Positions 26,613 to 34,170 of a stretch of 64,000 nucleotides of DNA are shown here, piece by piece. The DNA lies in assembly GCA_937981575.1 (NCBI GenBank), contig CALJNR010000072.1, positions 23,130 to 87,129 on the forward strand, read 5' to 3'. Source of the DNA: an uncultured Clostridia bacterium (lineage in GTDB: Bacteria; Bacillota; Clostridia; Lachnospirales; Cellulosilyticaceae). Numbering within the stretch: the first letter of the stretch is position 1; each line of letters opens with the position of its first letter. Position numbers and translations under genes: made by a program. A model generated the notes under the pieces. That model was not told the origin of the DNA and searched no databases. It saw only the letters and a list, made by a program, of their open reading frames with translations.

Positions 26613-26739
26613 GATCTTTTCTCCTTTAAAGTAAGTGATATGAGCTTAATACTTATTATATTTAAAACCGACCAAAAATACTATCCATTAATCTCTAGAT
26701 AAAATTTTTATGCTAAATAACTCTCTTATCATTAAGAAG

Positions 26740-26898
26740 CTATCTTTTTTTGTTTTTATCTTTACCAATATATTCGTTAATAAATGTCAGGGTCATACAA
26801 AAGCTGGCAGCTAAAACCCATCTTCCTGAACTAAGACCTGCTATTAAAGTTCCCGTTCCTCCTAAAAGCAACGCTCTTAATATCTTTTTTATAGTCAT
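26740..26898 (-). CDS. Small membrane protein, 52 residues
   Basis: Short ATG-to-TAG frame with a GGGGGG ribosome-binding site 7 nt upstream. It has one or two hydrophobic segments (ILRALLLGGTGTLIAGL and VLAASFCMTLTFI) and a Lys-rich tail. The next gene upstream (26974) is another small membrane protein and the two probably form a transcript. Function unknown. Confidence 0.55.
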   Translation of the reverse strand: MTIKKILRALLLGGTGTLIAGLSSGRWVLAASFCMTLTFINEYIGKDKNKKR

Positions 26899-26973
26899 GG
26901 GTATACCCCCCTAAGTATTTTCCTATACTGTTTACCCCTTGAGCAAAAGGTGCAGCCACTTACTTCTAATCAT

Positions 26974-27168
26974 CTAAAAAATAAGGTATCCAAACTTCCC
27001 ATACACGAAGCCCACAACTATTCCAAATATGGCGGCCATCAGCACAGCAGAGGGGCTAATGCGGCCTATATAAAACATACCTGCAATACTGCTTACCAAA
27101 AAACCAATAAGAAATTTTTTCTTTGAAAAATTCTTCACATTAAGATCCTCCCTGTTTATATTTAGCAC
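26974..27168 (-). CDS. Small membrane protein, 64 residues
   Basis: Two hydrophobic segments (about 20-38 and 41-62) with glycine-rich turns and a basic N-terminus (VKNFSKKKF). Ribosome-binding site GGAGG. Pairs with the 52-residue membrane ORF downstream. No family recognised. Confidence 0.5.
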   Translation of the reverse strand: MLNINREDLNVKNFSKKKFLIGFLVSSIAGMFYIGRISPSAVLMAAIFGIVVGFVYGKFGYLIF

Positions 27169-27199
27169 TCATATCATCTAAGCTTTTTAAGCAGACTAA

Positions 27200-27226
27200 C
27201 CCTTAGAGCAAAAAGTACTCTAAGGG
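27200..27226 (-). terminator. Hairpin after the TraB/GumN gene
   Basis: 9-bp stem CCCTTAGAG / CTCTAAGGG with a 9-nt loop, 22 nt downstream of the stop at 27249. The U-tract is modest, but the placement suits a terminator. Confidence 0.55.
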
Positions 27227-27248
27227 CTTATCATTTTGTTTGTACTGA

Positions 27249-28640
27249 TTATTTTAGTAATTCTACACTATAGCCTTTATCCTTTAGTAAATCAATTATA
27301 GTTCCTTTAGCCACCAAGTGTCCAGCTCCTACTACTACAAAATAAGTCGCTTTTCCCTCTTTATCCAGAAGCTTAATAAGTTTTTCCGTCATATCCTTGT
27401 CTCGTTGCCCTAGCAGCATTTTCATAAATTCGCTTTCTGCTTCCTCATCTGTCATAGCATAAGTTTTCTTATAACTCTCTATATCCCCTTCAATCCAATG
27501 TTTCTGCATTAAGGTTATGCTTTCTTTCAATTTCAGCTCGCCCGAAGGGCCTGGTGATAAAATACTATCCATAACTGAGTTCAAATACTCTTCCTGAACT
27601 TTTGCTGATAAATTATTAAAAAGATTAGCCTGATATTTTAGCCCCTCTAACTCAGCAATTGGTTTATTAGATACAGCAGCTGAAGTTAAAAAGTACATAT
27701 CTACACCTAATGTAGCTGCCTCTGCAGCAGATTGTGCTGTGTTTGAGTTACTGCTTGAAATGGTTGTTAAATTATTAGCAACACTCCATGGCTTAAACTG
27801 ACTGAACTGATCTTTTGGCAAACTAAACTTTTCAAATACTTTAACTGCTTTATTATAAGTAGATTCTGAAACATGATCTTTAAGCGTCGTCCCATCATCA
27901 TACATAGCAATTTTAATAAATTCACTCATATCAGCTTGCTGATTAAATACATTAGCTTCTACAAACAGTACATCTGATGTCTTAAAAGCTTCTTTTATTT
28001 CTTTTTTAATCGGATACATTGTCACATCCCCAACATGGATTGAACCTAAAAGATAAAGGGTATTTTCCCCTTTGGTTACTTTCCACATAAGTCCTTTTGA
28101 CCCTGCGTCTGCCGTTTCATATGTATTTTCTAAAAGCTTAATTGCAAATATAACTGCCTGTTCTACTGTACAAGGCTTATCCAGCTCAAGTCCTTTATTG
28201 GTTCCCTTTACAATGCCCCTTTTTTCAAAATAGATGGCAGCAGGTACTTTTCCTAATTGATCATCCTTAGGCATCTCATATTTAGCAACCTCATTATAAA
28301 GCGAAGTAATAATATCTCCTCTTGTCTTGCCTTTAGAAGCTGCCTGCGGTTTAAAACTTGGGTTAATATTTAACTTTAAAGCTGCCAGCTTACTTCTAAC
28401 GCCCTGCAGTAAAACCTGCATCTTTTCCTCTGAAATTTGTTCTTGAAAACCTTCATAATACCATGTGATCGGGAAGATTCCATATCTTTCCCCCTCGTTT
28501 AAAACGCCTAAAGCCCACTTACTAAACTGAGGTACCGGGGCTTCATTCGCCCAAGCTGGTACTACTGTCCCTAACATAGCAGCTACTGTTAACAGCATTG
28601 CTAATATTCTTTTAAACTTCATCCCATTATTTTGCTTCAT
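27249..28640 (-). CDS. Secreted TraB/GumN-family protein with SLH-like N-terminus
   Basis: 463 residues. Signal peptide (about 8-31, ending PAWA). Residues 35-170 have two segments that resemble S-layer homology modules (FSKWALGVLNEGERYGIFP and an AAIYFEKRGIVKGTNKGLEL block). Residues 185-463 form a TraB/GumN (PF01963-type) domain starting LMWKVTKGENTLYLLGSIHV and ending in the conserved GAGHLVAKGTIIDLL. The family includes Tiki-like metalloproteases; GSIHVG and GAGH are the key blocks. Likely cell-surface, anchored through the SLH-like part (inference). Confidence 0.82.
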   Translation of the reverse strand: MKQNNGMKFKRILAMLLTVAAMLGTVVPAWANEAPVPQFSKWALGVLNEGERYGIFPITWYYEGFQEQISEEKMQVLLQGVRSKLAALKLNINPSFKPQAASKGKTRGDIITSLYNEVAKYEMPKDDQLGKVPAAIYFEKRGIVKGTNKGLELDKPCTVEQAVIFAIKLLENTYETADAGSKGLMWKVTKGENTLYLLGSIHVGDVTMYPIKKEIKEAFKTSDVLFVEANVFNQQADMSEFIKIAMYDDGTTLKDHVSESTYNKAVKVFEKFSLPKDQFSQFKPWSVANNLTTISSSNSNTAQSAAEAATLGVDMYFLTSAAVSNKPIAELEGLKYQANLFNNLSAKVQEEYLNSVMDSILSPGPSGELKLKESITLMQKHWIEGDIESYKKTYAMTDEEAESEFMKMLLGQRDKDMTEKLIKLLDKEGKATYFVVVGAGHLVAKGTIIDLLKDKGYSVELLK

Positions 28641-28721
28641 TTTTTTCTCCTTTTATTTCATTTATTTTAATCTAAGCAATTAGCTTGATTAATAATTAAA
28701 ATGCTTGGGATCAAGTGTAAA

Positions 28722-28988
28722 CTAACTCCATGCTCTGCAATCATCTAATAAGTTGTTATAATGTTGCATTTGACCCCATTTTTTATGCTTATCATTTCTA
28801 AATATCCTAATTAATGATTTAGAGATAGTTATTGATCTTTCATACGCTTGTGTTACTGGCTCTCTAACTAGCGGCTGATCAAATACTTTCTTGATACTTT
28901 CTGCACCTTGCATTTTTACAGTATAAAAAAGAATTATGCTTATAAATACCCCTAATATTACTGTAATACTTTCTCTTTTATGCCTCAT
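28722..28988 (-). CDS. Small membrane-anchored protein in the LytTR regulon
   Basis: 88 residues with one N-terminal membrane helix (9-24) and a basic, soluble tail. Start behind GGAGGAG. No family recognised. About 105 nt upstream of the start is one of seven promoters with the shared double-repeat geometry, so it is likely co-induced with the bacteriocin genes. An accessory or immunity role is possible. Confidence 0.6.
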   Translation of the reverse strand: MRHKRESITVILGVFISIILFYTVKMQGAESIKKVFDQPLVREPVTQAYERSITISKSLIRIFRNDKHKKWGQMQHYNNLLDDCRAWS

Positions 28989-29100
28989 TGCTCCTCCGCT
29001 AATTAATGTATTTTAGTTAATTGGATACCTTCAGGTATAGCGATTTAATTTAAAAGGTAATAAAGCAGAGTACTAAATATTAATAGATTTAACCTCTCTA

Positions 29101-29169
29101 ATTATAAATAATAAAAATGCTATTTCAATGCGTTTTGCGTATGATGTAGTATTTTCATACATAAGTTGT
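29101..29169 (-). promoter_or_regulatory. LytTR-type promoter, copy 1
   Basis: Two half-sites on the minus strand, ACAACTT (from 29169) and ACATCAT (from 29147), 22 nt apart. Then -35 TTGAAA (29128-29123), a 16-nt spacer and -10 TATAAT (29106-29101). Same geometry as the six other copies. It points at the 88-residue membrane protein gene. Confidence 0.75.
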
Positions 29170-29223
29170 AGCTAACGGCACATAACTAAAAGTTATTTAT
29201 CTGCATATCCTGTATTAAAAAGA

Positions 29224-29952
29224 TTACGCCCATATTGCACTGCTTTTTCTTCGAAGATACATAACAAACTGTTTTTTAAACGATGCAAGCTTTAATCGGC
29301 TTATAAAAATCTGAATACCATTTTGCATCGTAACTTCTGTATGGGTATGCTCTTTTATATAGGCCATATTCACTAAATAAGACTTATGTACCCTAAAAAA
29401 GTCATTTTCTATAAGCTGAGCGTCCAACTCACTAATTTTGTTATCGGCAATATAATCTTTTTTCAAAGTACATATTTTTACCTTTCTCTCTACGGTTTCT
29501 ATGTATAAAATTTCTGACATGTGGAGCTTGACTAAATTTTGACCTGTTTTGAGAATGACTATCTGATTTCTCAAAGCTTTAATTTTTTGGATAAGTATAT
29601 CTAATACCTCAAATAGCTTCTCCTTTTGCACAGGCTTAATAAGGTATCTAAAAGCATCTACTTCAAAAGCCTTATAAGCTTCTTCCTGATGACTGGTAAT
29701 AAATACGATAAAGCTTGTATGATTTAACTCTCTGAGTTTCTTTGCAAGTTCCAGCCCATTCATACCATTCTTTATTTCAACATCCAAAAACATGATAGAA
29801 TAGCAGGTATGTTCTACTTCTAATAATTGTTCTCCTTTTTCATAGGTGTCTATTGCATACTTTTCACCTTTTGCATCAAAATACTGCTTTACTAATTCGG
29901 TTAGCTGATCTCTAAAGATCTTTTCATCTTCGCACAAACCTACTTTAAACAT
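29224..29952 (-). CDS. LytTR-family response regulator (AgrA/ComE/BlpR type)
   Basis: 242 residues from the ATG at 29952, which has GGAGG 7 nt upstream; the in-frame ATG at 29973 has no site. Receiver domain with E9/D10 and phosphoacceptor D57 in MFLDVEIKNG, Lys in RYLIKPV. The C-terminal LytTR DNA-binding domain (about 140-238) starts VILKTGQNLVKLHMSEILYI and includes FFRVHKSYLVN. Such regulators bind paired direct repeats about two helical turns apart, which is what the seven promoters show. The probable kinase partner is at 42815-44140. Confidence 0.92.
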   Translation of the reverse strand: MFKVGLCEDEKIFRDQLTELVKQYFDAKGEKYAIDTYEKGEQLLEVEHTCYSIMFLDVEIKNGMNGLELAKKLRELNHTSFIVFITSHQEEAYKAFEVDAFRYLIKPVQKEKLFEVLDILIQKIKALRNQIVILKTGQNLVKLHMSEILYIETVERKVKICTLKKDYIADNKISELDAQLIENDFFRVHKSYLVNMAYIKEHTHTEVTMQNGIQIFISRLKLASFKKQFVMYLRRKSSAIWA

Positions 29953-30070
29953 ATTAACCTCCAGAATTACCATTTGTTGTATGAATATGTAATTTCTTAT
30001 TATATTATCATACTTTTATATTTATTAGAATACTCTGCACACATTCTTAAAGACTAATAACCCCTGCGTA

Positions 30071-30123
30071 TATGAAATAGGAACGTCTAATCCCTTACCC
30101 CGGCCGAACCTTCCTATTTCATA
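30071..30123. repeat. Inverted repeat upstream of the LytTR regulator
   Basis: 13-bp arms (TATGAAATAGGAA / TTCCTATTTCATA) enclose a 27-nt GC-rich loop. It lies between the bacteriocin terminator and the regulator gene. No U-tract, so the role is unclear; it could be a regulatory RNA element or operator. Confidence 0.5.
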
Positions 30124-30145
30124 GCTTAATGATCTTTTCACCAAA

Positions 30146-30187
30146 AGGATGATTCCCCTGTCCAAGAAGCGAATGGGAATCATCCTT
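30146..30187 (-). terminator. Terminator of the first bacteriocin gene
   Basis: Stem AAGGATGATTCCC / GGGAATCATCCTT with a U-rich stretch on the minus strand, about 80 nt after the stop at 30267. Confidence 0.75.
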
Positions 30188-30266
30188 AAGTGTAATGTTC
30201 TAACGCTTCAACGGTTAGCCATAAAACGCTTATCCCTTCTCAAAATAGTAAAGGATTAAGTGCTTT

Positions 30267-30488
30267 CTACCACCAACCTGTAACGAGGTATGTAAGTGCA
30301 CCACCTACAGCACCCACTCCTGCTCCTGGCAGAGCACCAGCACCACCGCCAGCTACAGCGCCGCCTACAGCACCACCTGTAGCTCCGCCTACAATTGATT
30401 TAACAAAGCCTTTCCAGCTCCATTTACCGCCATCAATTAAAAGCAGATCTGCCATTTCAATTTCTTGAAAACTTCTTGAATAAGTCAT
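30267..30488 (-). CDS. Class II (two-peptide-like) bacteriocin precursor
   Basis: 73 residues. Double-glycine leader MTYSRSFQEIEMADLLLIDGG (cut after GG at about 21). The mature part starts KWSWKGFVKSIVGG and is very Gly/Ala-rich with repeated GxxxG spacing (GGATGGAVGGAVAGGGAG), typical of class IIb/Blp pore-forming bacteriocins. AAAGGAGG ribosome-binding site. No Cys. The C39 exporter at 39040 is the likely processor. A 28-residue membrane ORF precedes it on the same transcript. Confidence 0.88.
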   Translation of the reverse strand: MTYSRSFQEIEMADLLLIDGGKWSWKGFVKSIVGGATGGAVGGAVAGGGAGALPGAGVGAVGGALTYLVTGWW

Positions 30489-30558
30489 ATTTCATCCTCC
30501 TTTCTCTGGTAATATTTATACCAAAAGAGATTATTAGTCTCTTAAAGTAACTGACTAC

Positions 30559-30645
30559 CTAGTGTTTTTTATTTTTTTCGAGCATTATTAAAATAAATGC
30601 TACTGCTGACCCCATTATAAACGATAGAACGATTATCTTTAACAT
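30559..30645 (-). CDS. Very small membrane peptide, 28 residues
   Basis: Short ORF with GGGGG ribosome-binding site 8 nt upstream. It forms one membrane helix (KIIVLSFIMGSAVAFILIML) and a basic tail EKNKKH. It is the first frame after LytTR promoter copy 2, upstream of the bacteriocin gene. Immunity peptide, leaderless peptide or accessory; undecided. Confidence 0.5.
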   Translation of the reverse strand: MLKIIVLSFIMGSAVAFILIMLEKNKKH

Positions 30646-30809
30646 ATTGATACCCCCGTTATTGCTAATGTATTAGCCCTTCATCTTAATTAAAACTTAT
30701 ATCTGAATCTAATCCACATTCCATTGCTCGCATGTAAAATGTATATAATAGGTAAGTTGTTTATACTTAAAGGTTAGAATACCTTTTGGTATATATCATT
30801 GCTAATTCT

Positions 30810-30878
30810 ATTGTAAAATATTAAAAATATTCTGCAACACGTTGTGCACAATATGTAGCATATTGATACATAAGATGT
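30810..30878 (-). promoter_or_regulatory. LytTR-type promoter, copy 2
   Basis: Half-sites ACATCTT (from 30878) and ACATATT (from 30856), 22 nt apart. -35 TTGCAG (30837-30832), 16-nt spacer, -10 TACAAT (30815-30810). Drives the 28-residue ORF and the bacteriocin gene at 30267. Confidence 0.8.
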
Positions 30879-30936
30879 ATGCCTTTTGTCATATAATAAA
30901 TATTCTATATGCCTAACCCCTTATCTTGTGATAATT

Positions 30937-30975
30937 AAAAAGTCCTGATCTCAATTACATATTGAAACCAGGATT
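30937..30975 (-). terminator. Weak terminator-like hairpin
   Basis: Imperfect stem (AGTCCTG...TCAAT / ATTGA...CAGGATT) followed on the minus strand by five U residues. It would insulate the LytTR promoter just downstream from read-through. Confidence 0.45.
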
Positions 30976-31094
30976 GGTCCTATGCCCTTGTTTTATAATT
31001 CTATCTATAAAAAAGCACATCTAGTAGTTTATTCAATCCTCCACCACACTCCCTTAAATAGTTCATGATGGCAGAATTACAAGAGATATTAAAT

Positions 31095-31138
31095 GCAGCA
31101 GCCCCTGTTTGAAATGATCTTCAAACAGGGGCTGCTGC
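31095..31138 (-). terminator. Strong hairpin after the peptide gene cluster
   Basis: 19-bp perfect GC-rich stem (arms 31095-31113 and 31120-31138), 6-nt loop, 15 nt after the stop at 31153. The U-tract is poor (AUUUAAU), but the position at the end of the precursor series fits a terminator or 3' stabiliser. Confidence 0.7.
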
Positions 31139-31152
31139 ACTTCAATAGTTCA

Positions 31153-31353
31153 TCAAGCTAAAAAATTTTTTTTGTCTATTTTAATACCATATAATGGCTG
31201 TATCCCATATAGCAAGATAGGCCATACTGGAATTACTCCATACAACACAGTAATGAATGGATTAATCATTTTAGCAGAAGTTTCAAATCCTCCTGTAAGC
31301 TCCATTAACTCTTCATCCGTTAATAACTCTGTCATTTTTTCATACTTTTCCAT
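31153..31353 (-). CDS. RiPP-like precursor, YG(I/V) family, member 1
   Basis: 66 residues from the ATG at 31353, chosen for the AAGGGAGGAAAG site; an earlier frame start at 31398 has none. Leader MEKYEKMTELLTDEELMELT then GG. The 44-residue core has no Cys and contains LYGVIP and LLYGIQPLYGIK. The leader is nearly identical to those at 31431 and 32306. Likely exported and cut by the C39 transporter; possibly modified by the radical-SAM enzymes nearby (inference). Confidence 0.82.
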   Translation of the reverse strand: MEKYEKMTELLTDEELMELTGGFETSAKMINPFITVLYGVIPVWPILLYGIQPLYGIKIDKKNFLA

Positions 31354-31430
31354 ACACTTTCCTCCCTTGAACATCAAAATAGTTCCCAAAGACAGCATTG
31401 CTATAAATTTGCACTCTACAAAGGCTTATT

Positions 31431-31604
31431 TTATGCAAGCCAATTTCCTGAAGAAATATTTTTATACTTAATACCATAGGCTAGGGTTACACCGTATAAA
31501 AGTGTAATGCCGGCTCTGATTATAGGTGCAATCATAAATCCTCCTGCTAATTCCATTAATTCTTCATCAGTTAATTCATGGGTAACTTTTTCATGATTTT
31601 CCAT
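31431..31604 (-). CDS. RiPP-like precursor, YG(I/V) family, member 2
   Basis: 57 residues from the ATG at 31604, behind GGGAGGGAAAAG. Leader MENHEKVTHELTDEELMEL then AGG. Core of 35 residues starting FMIAPIIRAG, with LLYGV and AYGIKY and ending SSGNWLA; no Cys. It has the family leader but fewer repeats and no Pro after the YG(I/V) motif. Same operon direction as the other precursors. Confidence 0.82.
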   Translation of the reverse strand: MENHEKVTHELTDEELMELAGGFMIAPIIRAGITLLYGVTLAYGIKYKNISSGNWLA

Positions 31605-31844
31605 ACTCTTTTCCCTCCCTTCTATTAACAAAATAAGCCTGCAGCACTTATTAAACCTGCCTATCAATAAAAGTAATACAATCGTTACTACTTTTAACTG
31701 TTCAAGCATTAAGCGCAGTATTTTAAATCTAATATGTACAACTTAAAAGCTTTAACTTAAAGGGTAAAAAGTTAAAGTCCCTGCTCCTTAATATGCTGCT
31801 GGCATAAGTGAACAGCTTTTAATCACTTCCATCCTAAGCACTGC

Positions 31845-32051
31845 TTAATATTTTGGAAAAGTCGGTGCTACGATACCTGTTGTTGGCCTTGGTATTGGTC
31901 TTGGCAGTGGCATAGCAATTATTCCAGTTGGTCTGCTGATGATTCCAGATGTGATTGGCGGAAAGCTTATAATAGCCCCCCCTGAAATTTCTTGAAGGCT
32001 TTTCACTGAAATTTCATTCATCATTAATTCATTTTCTTGATTTTTTCCCAT
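31845..32051 (-). CDS. RiPP-like precursor, TGIIxxP family, member 1
   Basis: 68 residues, AAAGGAG site. Leader includes ENELMMNEISVKSLQEISGG, matching the precursor at 35666 almost exactly. The 43-residue core is Pro/Ile/Gly-rich with TSGIISRPTGII and TTGIVAPTFP, and has no Cys. Predicted substrate of the C39 exporter and a candidate substrate of the radical-SAM enzymes. Confidence 0.82.
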   Translation of the reverse strand: MGKNQENELMMNEISVKSLQEISGGAIISFPPITSGIISRPTGIIAMPLPRPIPRPTTGIVAPTFPKY

Positions 32052-32241
32052 TGTTTTAACTCCTTTCTTGTTATAGTATTTAAAACCTATTCTGCTTATC
32101 TTCCTATAGCTGCATGCTGGCTATAAAAAGATATATTTATGCTAACTTTTATCCTTTGCTTCTTAACTATATAAATCCTTTAAGAACCTTAAGAATAAAA
32201 ATAGGCATCAAGTTCTGCATATTTTTGCATAGTGAGTGAGT

Positions 32242-32282
32242 AAAGCAGTCCTTGTCTTAAAACTTAAGATAAGGACTGCTTT
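32242..32282 (-). terminator. Hairpin after precursor at 32306
   Basis: 19-bp stem (AAAGCAGTCCTTGTCTTAA and its near complement, one mismatch/G-T pair), 3-nt loop, 23 nt after the stop at 32306. It may separate or attenuate transcription between the enzyme-precursor unit and the downstream precursors. Confidence 0.7.
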
Positions 32283-32305
32283 ATTTTTATAAGGCTTCAC
32301 TCGTT

Positions 32306-32521
32306 TTAAATTGTTGTTTTGTCAATTGCAATGCCGTATAACGGTTTGATGCCGTATAATGGTTGTATGCCATATAGCATGATAGGCGGCCATTTAGGCA
32401 TTACACCATATTTAACGGTAATGATTGGCGAAATGATTTTTTCAGAAACCTCAAATCCCCCTGTTAATTCCATTAACTCGTCATCTGACAATATTTCAGT
32501 CACTTTTTCATAGTTTTCCAT
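32306..32521 (-). CDS. RiPP-like precursor, YG(I/V) family, member 3 with tandem repeats
   Basis: 71 residues behind AAAAGGGGGGA. Leader MENYEKVTEILSDDELMELT then GG. The core has VKYGVMP and then the tandem LYGIQP-LYGIKP-LYGIAI. The repeat is also present in DNA as three 18-bp units at 32331-32384. No Cys. It lies directly downstream of the radical-SAM/TPR gene (71 nt), so that enzyme is the favoured partner. Confidence 0.85.
   Translation of the reverse strand: MENYEKVTEILSDDELMELTGGFEVSEKIISPIITVKYGVMPKWPPIMLYGIQPLYGIKPLYGIAIDKTTI
32331..32384 (-). repeat. 18-bp tandem repeat in a precursor core
   Basis: Three successive 18-bp units beginning ATGCCGTATAA or ATGCCATATAG, encoding the six-residue unit P-L-Y-G-I-x on the minus strand. 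Suggests expansion of the core by slippage or selection for repeated modification sites. Confidence 0.8.
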
Positions 32522-32592
32522 ACATTATCCCCCCTTTTATAATGAGATTATCCTTACAACATCCATGTCATAAACATGAACGCTAAGAATGC

Positions 32593-34134
32593 TTATCCCG
32601 CACAATTATTTTGCTCAAACATCAGCAGGCTTTCATTAAAAAGCTTTTCATAAGGTTCAAAGTTTGAATATTTCATAGAAGCCCCCTGAATAACGCCTTT
32701 GGCTTCTTCTATGCGGCTGTTTTCAGCTAAAATGATAGCTAAATCATAGTATGGATCTAAAAATGAATCATCAGCTTCTTTTATAGATTCTTCTAAATAG
32801 GCTATACCTTTTTCTACTTTACCCATTTTAGCAAGTGTCAGCCCCATTCCTTTTAATGCATAAGCATCTTTTGGAGTCTTTTCTAAAACTATTTCATTAG
32901 CTTTCTTCGCTTCTTCATAATTTTGCAGCATAAAACTTGCAAGGCCATAATGTTTATAAGCATCCAAATCCGAAGGATTTTCTATTAGATATAACTCTAA
33001 CGTCATCTCAGCTAACTGGTACTGCTTGTTTTCTAAAAACTTAATAGACTTATTCATCAGTTCATTTGAATCTGCAACCTTTTTAAAGTTATTATAAGCT
33101 TTATCCATCACTAGACTATAAGAGCAAAACTTGTTTTCTGAGTATACTGTTCCATTGTGCGTAAGGCGGGTATTGCCACATCCGCCCTTACACACTGAAC
33201 CAAATTTACACTTTCTGCAGTTTCCTGTTAGTTTAGATTTTTCCATTTTGCGATTCCAGCTAAAAGCATCTTCTTTTTCCCATATCGCTTTTAATGGCAA
33301 CTCTTTTACATTGCCCTCTATAAATTCTTTATCACGAATAGATGTACAGCCTACGATATCTCCATTATGTAAAATACCTAATGTGTGACGGCCTGCACCA
33401 CAGCCTCCCCAACCATAGCCTTCCTGCCCCGTTCCCTGCTCTCTTACCCAGATCTCTTTGCTGTTAAAATAACCGATGCAGTCAGCTAAGTCTATTTGAA
33501 TACCGCCTTTTTGCGTTTCTTCATAGGCAAAATCTATAATCTGATCCACAATTTCAGGACTTGGCACTAATTCACGATGATGTGAGAAGTTACCCATCGG
33601 CAAACCAATTTGAAGCTGCCACTTTGTAATGCCTTTTTTCATAAAAAGTTCTTTCATAGCTTTAAGCTCACTCATATTTTTAGAATGAACAGTTGTAATA
33701 ACGGCTGAGTGAATTTTACTCTTTTTAAGGTGCTCAAAAAGTTCCATAGAGCGTTTGAAAGACCCTTCTCTTCTCATAAAATCATGGGTCTCTTCAAGCC
33801 CGTCAATACTAATTGCAATCGTATTAATCCCTGCCTCTTCAGCTTTTTTTACATCTTCTTCTGAAAGCAGCCATCCATTAGTAATCATATTAGGAATAAC
33901 GCCGTTTTGAGTTAAAGCCCCTGCTATCTCATACCAATCTTTTCTTGTAGTAGGTTCTCCCCCTGACAAGGTAATCCACTGCATCCCGAGTTCACCAATT
34001 TCCTTACATAAGCGAACGGCTTCCTCTGTGGTAAGTTCTCCTGGCAGCGGCGCACTGCAGCTTGATCCACAGTGCTTACACTGCATATTACATCCCATTG
34101 TGATTTCCCAAACTCCTGTAATTGGTTTTTCCAT
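32593..34134 (-). CDS. Radical-SAM/SPASM peptide maturase with TPR tail
   Basis: 513 residues. Radical-SAM core with C15, C19, C22 in MGCNMQCKHCGSSC and the SGGEPTTRKDW glycine motif. The SPASM-type auxiliary cluster region has CRKCKFGSVCKGGCG and a further Cys (SENKFCSY). Residues about 360-505 form three or four TPR-like repeats (MTLELYLIENPSDLDAYKHY and following), an uncommon addition that could hold substrate or partner. Flanked by precursor genes and a second radical-SAM gene 36 nt upstream. No clear N-terminal RRE-like domain was seen. Confidence 0.9.
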   Translation of the reverse strand: MEKPITGVWEITMGCNMQCKHCGSSCSAPLPGELTTEEAVRLCKEIGELGMQWITLSGGEPTTRKDWYEIAGALTQNGVIPNMITNGWLLSEEDVKKAEEAGINTIAISIDGLEETHDFMRREGSFKRSMELFEHLKKSKIHSAVITTVHSKNMSELKAMKELFMKKGITKWQLQIGLPMGNFSHHRELVPSPEIVDQIIDFAYEETQKGGIQIDLADCIGYFNSKEIWVREQGTGQEGYGWGGCGAGRHTLGILHNGDIVGCTSIRDKEFIEGNVKELPLKAIWEKEDAFSWNRKMEKSKLTGNCRKCKFGSVCKGGCGNTRLTHNGTVYSENKFCSYSLVMDKAYNNFKKVADSNELMNKSIKFLENKQYQLAEMTLELYLIENPSDLDAYKHYGLASFMLQNYEEAKKANEIVLEKTPKDAYALKGMGLTLAKMGKVEKGIAYLEESIKEADDSFLDPYYDLAIILAENSRIEEAKGVIQGASMKYSNFEPYEKLFNESLLMFEQNNCAG

Positions 34135-34170
34135 TTCTTTTCCCCCGTATCTTTTGTATAGTATTTGTAA

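Larger units (their letters stand above)
30646..31152. other. Intergenic region with promoter and hairpins
   Basis: No further gene. It holds LytTR promoter copy 2 (30810-30878), a weak hairpin (30937-30975) and the strong hairpin at 31095-31138. Confidence 0.6.
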
